36,440 nucleotides of DNA, from contig JASNJN010000257.1 of the NCBI GenBank assembly GCA_030180075.1, positions 1 to 36,440 of the forward strand, written 5' to 3'. The DNA comes from Mikrocytos mackini. Lineage: Eukaryota; Endomyxa; Ascetosporea; Mikrocytida; Mikrocytiidae. Positions 20,138 to 29,690 of this stretch are shown here, piece after piece. The notes under the pieces were generated by a model that worked only from the letters and a program-made list of their open reading frames with translations, was not told the DNA's origin and searched no databases. The position numbers were made by a program, and so were the translations under genes. Positions within the stretch are counted from its first letter, which is position 1; every line of letters begins with the position of its first letter.

Positions 20138-20752
20138 TTAAAATGCTTCTACTTTTACTGCAAAACTACTTAACTCAACTCCATTGAAGTAGCACTTCCC
20201 CTGTTTCTTCGTTTCAGATAAAATCATTAGTCGCGGTTTCCTATACAGGATAATTATCTTCACACAGTTGTTTGGTAGGTATTCAAGTATCAAGACAGGA
20301 ACACTAAAGTTTCTATTTGTTTTCTTTTTCAATCTAGCTATCACAATTTGGTTTTTGAATGACTTTAAGCCATAATTGGAACAGAAATCGTTGGAAAGCG
20401 AAACCTTTAATCTTTTGCGTATCAAACATTTCAAAGTGTTAAGTTTCCATGGCTTGTATGTGTACGCACAGAATTCAAACTTATCTATTGCAGTGAATAA
20501 GCTTGTTATATCGTTGCTAGAGCGCACATAGGAAGTATAATCCGATTTAATTTCTTCAACATCGACGAATGGTGGAAACTGTTTCTGTATTTCGCCTTTA
20601 ATCAACTTCATTATCCTATACTGAATCAAGTTCTTGAACAATGAAAACGACCTGCCGGTAATCATTGTATTGAATTCTTCTATGTTCTCCTCGTTCACTT
20701 GTGCATAAGAACGTATAAAAACCAAAAATAAGATTGTTGTCGTTCTAAACAT
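20138..20752 (-). CDS. Small secreted protein of unknown function (204 aa)
   Basis: The N-terminus is a classical signal peptide (residues 1-17, hydrophobic TTILFLVFI core, likely cleavage after SYA before QVNEE). The mature part is basic with five Cys (95, 109, 124, 163, 187). It looks helical in the first half (about 20-95) and more beta-like in the second (IVIARLKKK, VPVLILEYL, VKIIILYRK). There is no C-terminal membrane segment, so it is probably soluble and exported. I do not recognise the family and see no clear similarity to its two secreted neighbours. It is the only minus-strand gene in the host island. The start at 20752 is chosen because it gives a full signal peptide. Confidence 0.75.
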   Translation of the reverse strand: MFRTTTILFLVFIRSYAQVNEENIEEFNTMITGRSFSLFKNLIQYRIMKLIKGEIQKQFPPFVDVEEIKSDYTSYVRSSNDITSLFTAIDKFEFCAYTYKPWKLNTLKCLIRKRLKVSLSNDFCSNYGLKSFKNQIVIARLKKKTNRNFSVPVLILEYLPNNCVKIIILYRKPRLMILSETKKQGKCYFNGVELSSFAVKVEAF

Positions 20753-21074
20753 TGTGTCTATTTTGCAAAGTATTTTTACTTTTCGACGGGCAGTAAATAG
20801 ATGAACTATTCAAAAATATCCTTGATTGCCACTTATACGGTGTTCTCATATTGTAAATAATTTGTGATGTTTGTTCAACACTGTCAATCTTTTATTCCCA
20901 AACTATGTTTTAAATCATCTGTTTCAATAATATAACCCGCATTCCCTTGTACAACTTTAACCTTCTCTACACCCTCCACGTAGGATTTAACTAGCTAGAT
21001 AAGTATTTGTTGGCTTTGTTCATATTTCCACAGCCAAAAAACGATTGTTCTAAAATAGAAACTACCTTCTACAA
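20753..21074. other. Divergent intergenic region
   Basis: Between the start codons of two divergently transcribed secreted-protein genes, so it probably carries both promoters. No motif stands out. Confidence 0.4.
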
Positions 21075-22064
21075 ATGAAACTTATTCCACTAATACTTGT
21101 AATCCAGTTGTTTTCTCTTATAAGGGGCGATGCGCTTATCAGAAGTTTGCAAAACCTTGGGAATTGGACCATAAAGGATTGCCCTGTTGAACGAGACACG
21201 AAACTCATCGGATGTTACTCGAAAGCCTCCAATGACAGCTATGATCTTGCAAACCTCATAATAGTTCCTGGCCAGCGGTTTAAGTGCGTCATCCAAATTG
21301 GGTGTCTTCGTTCGATAGACGGAGGGGATTGTGTAGCTAACACGACTTCTCTGTATCCAGAACGTAAGAACGCCGACGTCTACTTTACCAAGAGCGGGGA
21401 AGTGCATAAGAACAGAATAACAAGGGAATTCACTCTGAGTGAGCGCGTAACGAAAAGTGAGGTGAAAATAGAATTTTACAAACTTTGCACAATTGGAAAC
21501 CCAGAACACTTTGGCGGGCTAGACATCTCATTGAAAGTTGCAGACCAGGCGAGTGAAGACAGCTTCCTATCATGCAACGGAACTAGCCCCATACCGATGA
21601 AGAACAGCAACACGCAGCCCTGTTCGATTAAATGTGCCGGATACAAAGCAATAAGCGGGTCAATTGGAAATTCGGTAAAGAGTAAGGGAACTACGGGAAT
21701 CCTCTGCAATGAGACACAGTTCGAAGTCAACATTATTAACCTTAAAACTGGAGAAAACCTTTACCGTGGTGATGACAAGATTGGAAAGATAAGCGGGCTA
21801 TCGAGACAGGATGGAAGTAACCTTCTGTTTAACGTGGAAGGAGGAACTGAAGTGGGAGCAGAATACACGATAGAAGTTAGACTTACAGGAATGGGAGTAG
21901 ATAAATCAACAAGAGCATTGATTGGTGGATGTGGAGAAACCAATGTGAACTTTGTCAATATACCAAATCTCGTGGAGTCTGAAAATTCAATGAAAACATT
22001 ACTGGCGTCTATATTAGTGATAGTTGCCATTATAATTTTGGTTTTCTTCTTTGTGTTAAAATAA
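21075..22064 (+). CDS. Secreted type I membrane cysteine-rich protein, paralogue 2 (329 aa)
   Basis: Signal peptide at residues 1-18 (LIPLILVIQLFSLIRG, cleavage before DAL) and a strong C-terminal membrane helix at about 307-328 (LLASILVIVAIIILVFFFVL), so a type I surface protein with almost no cytoplasmic tail. Eleven Cys, at 36, 47, 71, 77, 86, 138, 167, 183, 187, 211 and 286. Conserved with the protein at 17542-18489: CP at 36-37, Cys at 47, ANLIIVPGQRFKC at 59-71, GGDC at 83-86, FGGLDISL at 146-153 and GGCGETNVNF at 284-293. N-glycosylation sequons are present (NWT, NTT, NGT, NET). Overall identity is low but the layout is shared, so the two are likely old duplicates that diverged under surface-protein selection. 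Family unrecognised. Confidence 0.83.
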   Translation: MKLIPLILVIQLFSLIRGDALIRSLQNLGNWTIKDCPVERDTKLIGCYSKASNDSYDLANLIIVPGQRFKCVIQIGCLRSIDGGDCVANTTSLYPERKNADVYFTKSGEVHKNRITREFTLSERVTKSEVKIEFYKLCTIGNPEHFGGLDISLKVADQASEDSFLSCNGTSPIPMKNSNTQPCSIKCAGYKAISGSIGNSVKSKGTTGILCNETQFEVNIINLKTGENLYRGDDKIGKISGLSRQDGSNLLFNVEGGTEVGAEYTIEVRLTGMGVDKSTRALIGGCGETNVNFVNIPNLVESENSMKTLLASILVIVAIIILVFFFVLK

Positions 22065-22171
22065 ATAATGATGATGTTGGACTAAACTAAAAATGCATTT
22101 ATTATTTATTTGCTTATTTTCCCAAAAGAACATTTCAATAAGATAATTAGATTGTTAGTTTATTGGAAATA

Positions 22172-22489
22172 CAGTAAACTACGAAGGTTTAGCCAATTTC
22201 AAGACTTAATCACGCCATTCTTAGCCGATTTTTAGGGGGTTTGGTCCAATTTAATTAAAAATATTTTACTGTTTAAGTGCTTCTGGGGCTCTGAAAATGA
22301 TACAGGATCGTGAAAATATTGAATTTACCCCAAATCAATCGCCAATACATTGTTTTGTTAAGTTCTTTAGGTGGGCAACATTCTAGTGTTAGTCAAATTA
22401 CAATATAATTTTGAAATACCTGTAAATTGGATTTATCCCTCTTTTTAACCGAACTCTATGGTTAAAACGTTTCCCCGTGGTTTTACTTG
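22172..22489. mobile_element. Possible pogo/Tigger-like MITE
   Basis: The left end CAGTAAACTACGAAGGTTT and reverse-complemented right end CAAGTAAAACCACGGGG are imperfect TIRs resembling pogo family ends. TA dinucleotides flank it at 22170-22171 and 22490-22491. The TIR match is weaker than for the element at 12793, and the interior is non-coding. TA is common in such AT-rich DNA. Confidence 0.5.
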
Positions 22490-22776
22490 TATTTAAAATC
22501 CACCATTCGTTTTTTATAGATGAAAATAGACATTGTCAATAGGGCCATTCGTATTTTGTAGGAATTTTTTCCTTTTTATTGAGAGTTTAGAATTCAATAT
22601 GCCAGATCTGCCTTGCTATCGTGTGTGTTTTAAAGAGTTCAACCGAGAATGTTCCATTTCTTTGTGTTATATAAAGATTAAGGCTGTTTCCAAAAATTTC
22701 AAACTTTAAAATTTAATAAAATTTTGTTTTCAAGACTACACGTTCTTATAAAGCTTCATATCACTACAATTGGACA

Positions 22777-25753
22777 ATGGAAACTAAAGATGATCTAATA
22801 AACGAGGCTAGTTATTTATATGCCTTTGCGGAGCAAGTAGTGATAAAACAACAGGAAGTATTCAGAGAACGCGCTACCACAGGCCTACCGAGCTATTCTG
22901 AGATCATCTACACAGCCCCTTCTACAGACATAACCCCTTCTAAAGACACAGGCCCTTCTACAAACGCAGAACTTTCCCCAGACACTGACTTAACCAAACC
23001 AACAGGAGCAAAAATACGACATTCTCTAAACACACAAAGAAGTGATACAAAGAGAGATTTAGTTTCAATCCGGGGCCAGCCTAACTTCGAAATAGAAAGA
23101 ACATCTGTCAATAAAGGTGCCCCGGATTTAACAAAAGAGAAATACCCAATAGAAGCCAAATGTTTTAAAAACGTTAAAGAGGCTCGTGTATGGTTGGATT
23201 CCTTCTTGTTCGTTGAGCCAATACAGTACACCAAAACTACAGGGAGTAAAAAAAAACAAAGGCACATTCAAAAATTTATTACAAGTGCAAACAGCACACA
23301 ATTTGTAAAAGAAGATATAAAACCACAAACCAAATATATCAGACTGAAAATGAAAGAACGCATGCCGAGATAGATCTAGATTTAATCGCCCCATGTCCAG
23401 CTTATATTACTTTTACGGTATTGCTTAATAATACATGTAGAATAGAATATTGTAAAATACACAGCCATATATTAGATTTTAATTATTTAAAATTTAGTAA
23501 GACATTTAAACAAGTGTTGATTGATAAAATTGATATTGGAATACCACTTTGTACAATTTATAAACACTACATGGACGGGTTTGATTCAAAGAATATTAAT
23601 GAGAAGGATTATCTAACTTTAAATTATCTTCGTTTTCTTAGATATTCTTACTCAAATGAAGCGACGCCATACAAAGAAGACCAATATTATTTCCTACAAC
23701 TAATTAGCTATTATATAAAGAACGCAACTGTAATTGTTATATCATTAAAGTTACAAAGCATGGAATGTTGTTATAATATTACAGACAAAGAAGATTTTGT
23801 GTTTGCGTTCTCAAGTTCATACCAATTGGACATACTGGAAAATACAAACATACACTAATTTTAATCGACAGCACGCATGGGACGAACAGATATAAGTTTC
23901 TCCTAACTACTCTTTTTGTGGTTGATGATTCTTTCAACGGAATACCAGTTCTTTACATCATCTCAAACTCTGATAATAGTAAAATAATAGAGCGCGTTTT
24001 AAGAGATTATATAAGATTGACAAGTAAGGAAATAGTAACAACTTACGTTGTTACCGACTTGTTCCCTGGTTTCTTCAATGGGTGGATCAAAGCTTTCGGT
24101 TCTGATGCATCCTGGTTGGGGTGCACATATCACTTCAATAAGACCATCACAAAGAATTTAAGTTCTTTAATAAAAGATAAAGCTAAAAGGCATTCTATTA
24201 AAAAGCATTTTATACTTATGCAGCTAGAAAGAGATAAAGGAACTTTTATAAGAAAACTAGGCATATTTATGGAATTTCTAAAAGGAGTAAGCAAATCATT
24301 CCATGAATACTTCAGACGCAACTTTCTGGCACATTTTAAAAAATGGGCCATATGTTTTTGCATCGATTGTTTAGTGAATACAACTTCTTATGTGGAAACA
24401 TACCATGGAAATTAAAATATAAGTACTTGGAGAAAAAGACCAATGCTAGGTTAGACGGTCTGTTTGTGAAGCTAGTACAATACTCAAAACACATGGAAGC
24501 ACATCTTTTTAAATTAAAAAATGTGGATAATTATGAGTTTACTAATTACCGAGAAAAATTTTCTAATAAGTTTCACAAAGAAGCGACATATATGTGCGTT
24601 GAAAATATAATATTTTCAGAGAACAATTGTATGGTGACATTGGGAAACATAACTGTTGTTTATGAGGAGATGTGCAGTAAAGATAACACTGAAATATTTT
24701 GTATACAGTGTATAATTTGTTATTACTGTTACAGTTGCACTTGCAAAAACAATTTCCAAAGAAAGCAGATTTGTCGTCACATACATTTCGTTCATTTACA
24801 CAACCTCATCGCACATGAAAATTATCATAATAAATTAAAAACCGATAATTCAGCAAATAAAGCAGAAGATCACAAAGGCCAGATGAGTAGTTCAGACTAG
24901 AGGTGAGAATTTAGCCATTTTTTGAGAACCGCCCGAACCGCGCCGCAAAACGGGCGGGCGGTTTCATGTTTCTTAACCGTTTTATTTTCAGTGAAAATCT
25001 GAAAAATTTTAATTTTTTAAAAAATATTTATAAAGAAAAATCATGTAAAATATACAATTAAAAACGACTATTACCTTAAAATTTACCCAAACTTGTTGAG
25101 AATATAGTTTAAATGCTAAGAAAATAGAAAATCATATTTGTTTTGGAAATTTCTTTCAAAAAAGATAAGTCATCTGTTAATGAGAATTATTTCGAAAAAT
25201 GACCCCTTCACCGCCCGAAACCGAACCGCGCGGTTCGGTTTCGGGCGGGCGGGCTGATAATTCTCACCTCTAGTTCAGACTTGATAGTTAAAATAGGAAA
25301 ACCAAATGAAATATTTACTTCTGTTTATCAAAATACAAAGATTGATATCATGATTAGAGGAAAAGAAACAGTTGATAAAACAAATTGTTCACAAGATTAC
25401 AACTATACGATTTCGAAAAGGGGGAAATTGATAAAAAGATTTATTTAGAGAAAATAAACGAAGTAACGGGGATATTTAATAGCTATATTGGCGAATTTTC
25501 CCAAAATGTGTTATTAGAAAATTTCAATAAAATGGATAAATTCAGTGAAAAACAAAACTATTGATCGATGAAAAGGAAAACCGCGTAACATCTAACCATA
25601 TACAAATAGGGAATAACATGGACGCTCATTTCTACAAGAATCAAAAAACAAAAAAGATTTCCTACGTTTGGTAAAGTACAAAAAAGAAGCAAAATTTTAC
25701 AATGTAACGTTTGCAATAAGAAATTTTTTGATTGTGACGAGACCATTGAGTGT
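22777..25753 (+). pseudogene. MULE-2: decayed Mutator-like transposase with SWIM finger, split by a hAT MITE
   Basis: Order of parts: a Thr/Pro-rich N-terminal region (22777-23150); a C-CxxCxHxH finger (APCPAYITFTV ... IEYCKIHSHI) at about 23386-23480; the MULE core with first Asp in LIDSTHGTNRYKFLL (about 23858-23900), second Asp in TYVVTDLFPGFFNGW (24040-24090), GCTYHFNKTITKNL (24120-24160) and the third acidic residue in TTSYVETYHG (24380-24410); and a SWIM finger (CTCKNNFQRKQICRHIH) at about 24735-24790. After the MITE at 24898-25272 coding resumes in frame (SSSD-LIVKIGKPNE) and reaches a Cys cluster (LQCNVCNKKFFDCDETIEC) ending near 25750. Disruptions are -1 changes near 23360, 23850, 24405, 25415 (G run) and 25560, and an opposite one near 25655. 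No terminal repeats were identified. It differs from MULE-1 in sequence and in having a SWIM finger. Confidence 0.82.
24898..25272. mobile_element. 375-bp hAT-type MITE in MULE-2
   Basis: Perfect inverted ends TAGAGGTGAGAATT and AATTCTCACCTCTA (hAT rule YAGNG), flanked by the perfect 8-bp duplication GTTCAGAC at 24890-24897 and 25273-25280. Just inside the ends are G+C-rich palindromes, including a perfect 38-bp palindrome at 25211-25248. The interior is AT-rich. Excision with one repeat copy rejoins MULE-2 in frame. Confidence 0.95.
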
Positions 25754-25754
25754 A

Positions 25755-26146
25755 TAGTTCTACGAGTTCCGAGTTGTTAAATTACTCGAGTTTCGAGTCT
25801 GTGATTTTATACCGAGTCGAGTATTTCGAGCGAGTTATTTTCCAAATAAAATTGTAAAAATAAAGAAAACAGGATAATAAATAAAACAACCGTCAAAATG
25901 TAAATTCGAAAAATCCCAAAAATATGAAATTTTACTAAAATATCATTCAAAATTACAATTTTGCTGCTTTTTATTGTTTTAACCAAAATTTTGTTGTAAC
26001 CAGTTGCTATATTTTAGTGTTAAATCTACAAGTTTGTACAGAATATTTTGCATACTTAGCTCGACCTCTAATTCGAGTCGAGTTCGAGTTGCATTTTGTC
26101 TCAACTCGGAGCGAGTACTCGCCTCGAGCCGAGTCGAGGAGAAACT
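25755..26146. mobile_element. CGAGT-rich hAT-like MITE (boundaries uncertain)
   Basis: Both ends are packed with CTCGAG/CGAGTT words in inverted orientation (left TAGTTCTACGAGTTCCGAG; right, reversed, TAGAGTTTCTCCTCGACTC). The middle is AT-rich. The layout matches the other hAT MITEs here: a TAG start and CpG-rich palindromes next to the ends. No matching 8-bp duplication was found, so either the left end is damaged or the boundaries are slightly wrong. The left flank is the MULE-2 tail; the right flank is the arm of an inverted repeat. Confidence 0.55.
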
Positions 26147-26147
26147 C

Positions 26148-27720
26148 TAATTCAAAGTTGCAAATATTCAATATATTACAGTTTATAAAAATATTTGACA
26201 TAATCCAAATCCAGATTGTAATGTTATTCAGTTGAAAATTTACTGTTTGAAATTTAAATTCAAAATTTGTAAAACAATAAACATTTATTTCGTTACCCTG
26301 TGTTTATTGCACGTAAAATGTTTAAAACATATTTTTAAGTTATTAAATGCACATGTATTCTGTTTTGTTTATTATATTATTTTTAAAATCAGAGGTGCCA
26401 AAAATGGAAAAAAATTTTCCCGACTCCGACGTCGGGTCGGTCGGAAGAGTTTTCCTTTCCGATCGCTCATGTAAATTGAATTTACTAAATATATTTGTAA
26501 TACAAAATTTTGACATGTAATCAAAGACCATAATTAATTTCCAACCACAAAATCGCGAATATTTTGTTATTTTCATATTGAATATATACCCTTGTATATA
26601 ATATATCAAAATAGCCTTAGTATTATCGAACGAATTTGTTCCATTTAAAGTGCTTTCAAGACCTATAATATAAAATACTCCTATATATGTTTAATTTTTA
26701 ACAGATAAATGACACAAAAATCATTTAAAATTATTATTTATTTTTATGTAATTTTGAATTCAACATATAAACCTTATAATGACACTAAACCGATTGGTTT
26801 GGGGTTTTTGTTAAATTGTGGATTTAATTAGGCTATATTATTGTATCAAAAGTGATTTTATATCAAAAAAAGAAGACATGCCCTTTTGGATCAGAAAATT
26901 GGAATTTTTCAATGTCCTTCCGGCCGGTTCCGACCCGATCGGGTCGAAAAAGTGTCGGTCGGGCGGAAGTTGACACCTCTGGTTAAAATTCCAGTATTGA
27001 GTATGGTACAAGTATTACCGTTGCAACTCCAATTGGTACGGGCTAAAAGAGCTATATCGAAGAGAAATCTGAAAGAAGCTTTAATTTTGATAAAAGAATG
27101 TTATTAAAATCTGTTAGATGCTATTCCCGAATTGTAAGATAGGAATATAATCATGGAAAATGTTGGCTCGATTCTTCTCAGCCCCATAAAATTTTGAAAA
27201 CACAGTTTATTTTTATATATTGGTAATTTTGAAATATTTATTCTTTATTTAGAAAATTTAAAAGGATCTGCAGCTGTTTTAATGTATCAACAACAACCTG
27301 GTAAACTTTATAGCTACGATTAATTTTGAAAATTGTCAATAAATAATTTGATTATTATTGTCTGAAAATAAGTTAAATGTGATAATTTCAATTTCTATGG
27401 GTTCAGATTAGAGATTCCAGCGGTAATTTGGCAATTTTTTCATTACCGGTATCATGCTTCAATACCGGAATTTTTAACAATAATATAATAAATAAAACAG
27501 AATACTTGTGTATTTAATAAATTAAACATATGTTTTTAACTTTTTACGTGCAATAAACACAAGGCAGTGTAATAAATATTTATTGTTTTTCAAATTTTAA
27601 ATTTAAATTTAAATTTCAAACAATAAATTTTCAACTGAATAACATTACAATTTGGATTTGGAATATGTTAAATATTTTTATAAACTGTAATATTTTGTAT
27701 ATTTGCAACTTAGAATACAT
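26148..27720. repeat. Large inverted repeat; left arm interrupted by a hAT MITE
   Basis: Left arm 26148-26389 plus 26990 to about 27045; right arm 27409-27720 in opposite orientation. Corresponding stretches include TTATTCAGTTGAAAATTTA, GTGTTTATTGCACGTAAAA and the TTCTGTTTT(G/A)TTTATTATA region. By eye the arms are roughly nine-tenths identical. The right arm begins TAGAGATTCCAGCGG, again a hAT-like end. These are probably two copies of one element family in opposite orientation. The intervening 27046-27408 is AT-rich with no gene. Confidence 0.7.
26390..26981. mobile_element. 592-bp hAT-type MITE with CpG-rich subterminal palindromes
   Basis: Inverted ends CAGAGGTG and CACCTCTG, flanked by TTTAAAAT (26382-26389) and GTTAAAAT (26982-26989), a 7/8 match to an 8-bp hAT duplication. 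Close to the ends lie CG-rich palindromic segments (around 26430-26462 and 26925-26965, for example CCGACCCGATCGGGTCG). The interior is AT-rich and non-coding. It sits inside the left arm of the surrounding inverted repeat; without it the arm is continuous with its partner. Confidence 0.85.
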
Positions 27721-28083
27721 CTGTCATGATCTGTTTCATTTTAATCCATATTTAAAATTTAATGTTACCAAACTCTATTGAATATACACTAATGTTGTCT
27801 GAAAATCAAACACACGTTTTAAAATATACAATAAAACCACCTATGTATAAAACTACGTCATTTGTAATGTAATACAGGCATAATTTTTTTTAAATCGATT
27901 ATAATTGGAAATTTGAAATATATACATGATATTTACTTGCTATATATAATCTCTATGGATTTTTAGATATATATGTCTCTCCCTTTGCCATAAACATAAA
28001 TTTTTTTTTGAAATTTTAACTTTCGAAAAATCAGAAAATGTTAATACACACCTCCAGTGAGTGATATATTTGTCACGATGATC

Positions 28084-28275
28084 TGTAGGTGTGTTAAAGG
28101 ACTTTGGAGATTGGTCTCATTACTTGGGGGTCTGACCATCCCCCAAATTCTACACAACAACATCCCACAAAAGAAATGTGGAAGACGCCGCTATAAGCCC
28201 CGTCGACTGCCCCAATTGTAAAGGAAACTTTGGGGCAGTTATATGGACAAAGAGGATAGCGGGCAGGCATTCTAT
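28084..28275 (+). other. G+C-richer island with several stable hairpins; function unknown
   Basis: In strongly AT-rich surroundings this stretch has nested complementarity: TGTAG (28084-28088) with CTACA (28150-28154); a GAGA-TTGG-TCTC hairpin near 28108-28119; TTGGGGG (28124-28130) with CCCCCAA (28140-28146); CTGCCCCAA (starting near 28206) with TTGGGGCAG (ending near 28238); and CCGCTAT (near 28188) with ATAGCGG (near 28256) enclosing the last hairpin. It does not match a tRNA cloverleaf or any spliceosomal RNA I know. A plus-strand frame of about 65 codons through the region contains CPNC (VDCPNCKGNFGAVIW), so it may instead be a remnant of a coding sequence such as a transposase zinc ribbon. 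Confidence 0.3.
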
Positions 28276-28329
28276 TGGCGTAAAACAACAAGATCCAGAA
28301 ATTACTAAAAGTATAAACCGTAATCAAGA

Positions 28330-29049
28330 TTAATAAGCGCGAAGCATAGACACGTCTAAATATCTATTATATATTTAGTATATATATTTAACATTCAAAT
28401 AATGAAAACGTCATTGTTCAATAATATGAAAATTTTCAATGTGAAGTTGAAGTAAACAGAAAATTTATTTTATTGGTTGTTAATCGGTTTTAAATATATA
28501 TTAAATTAATTATTTTAACATCATAAAATATGGGATCTGTTTTAAAGTATTTACATAATTTTTAACTAAAAAAACAGGCAAAGCTAACCAGGAAGTTCTA
28601 ATACTATGTTCACCCCTTCGGTACTTAATTTAAAATGAAATAATCTGTAAAATATACCTGTCAAAAAGAATATGAGGAAAATATTTTAAAATTGTACTTC
28701 AGTTCTTGAATATTTATATTTTATATGATTCTATATTTATACGAAATTATAGATAATTATAAATAATTTAAAAATTAAAATAACAGAAAAGTGTTATTAG
28801 AAAAGTACTATTTAAAATATGAAATATTTTTGATAGGTATATTAAAAAAAATAACATTTTAAAAATTATTTTATTTAATTATAATTAAACATAAAAATTA
28901 TGTAAAATTTGTTAAAAATAATAAAAGTTCTTGAATTATTATTTTTATATTTTATTTATATTTGCTAAGTTAGTAAGTCTCTCCTCTTCCTTTAATTTTT
29001 CATTATAATTTTTGTGTCTTTTACGGAAGATAATCTTTCAAAACTAAAT
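28330..29049. other. Very AT-rich non-coding DNA
   Basis: No reading frame, hairpin or terminal repeat of note. Confidence 0.5.
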
Positions 29050-29690
29050 GGATATAGATATAGATTTTAAATTCTTTTTACTCTGCTTAAGGCTACAAAT
29101 GAAAGACCTGAACAGAATTCCTTATTCCCAATATTTATTGCTGCACTATTATATGTCATTCCTTGACTTTTGTGTATAGTCGAAGAATATCCATAATTAA
29201 TGGGAAATTGGCAGCGGGATTTTTTATAATCTTTCTCATATCTTACGGTAATTCTATATATTGGGAATAAAGTTTTTTTCTTTTGTTTTTGGTTCCCTTT
29301 AAATCTGGAAAATCTACCAATAATATTTCTATTAAAGGATCTTTATTTAAAGGAAATTTCCAAACGTAATCCTTTATATATCCCAATGATCCATTGGCCA
29401 ATCCCAAACCAACACATATGTTGGAAGTTAAAAAATATTGGCATATTCTTTGTTATATAAATGGTATAAGGTAAATTTCCCAAATAATGTTTATCCTCAA
29501 ATTTTAAACTTTCGTTTGAATCATCAGCCTTTAATGCGAATATTTCATTTTTTGTATTTATTAGTTTTTCATAATTATAAGTGTTTGACTTATCATTTGT
29601 TGGAAAGATTCTTGGAATATCCTCTGGTATTAAGTCTTTATTATAAACAAATCTTGATTTTAATAAATTCCAATCAATTTCATTAATANT
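29050..29690 (-). pseudogene. Helitron PIF1-like helicase tail, minus-strand copy
   Basis: Minus-strand reading gives the C-terminal part of a PIF1-family helicase as fused to Rep in Helitrons: RIFPTNDKSNTYNYEKL (the typical L.PTN...N..KL block), LGNLPYTIYITKNM, then the GLANGSLG-like region in a disturbed frame, and downstream the counterparts of the IHKSQG and VALSR motifs. It extends about 75 bases further upstream than its mirror copy (EIDWNLLKSRFVYNKDL, within 29613-29690). Frames shift and the end carries stops, so it is a remnant. No Rep HUH nuclease is present in the window. Confidence 0.75.

Noticed and set aside
25752-26150. Target duplication for the CGAGT-rich element
   Set aside because: Flanks TGAGTGTA and ATTCAAAG do not match, so no duplication is claimed.
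28084-28154. tRNA-like fold
   Set aside because: The stem of seven G/C-rich pairs with a nine-base loop does not fit a T arm, and no acceptor, D or anticodon arms with consensus bases are present.
28094-28327. 77-codon minus-strand open frame over the hairpin island
   Set aside because: Composition and lack of motifs suggest a shadow of palindromic sequence.
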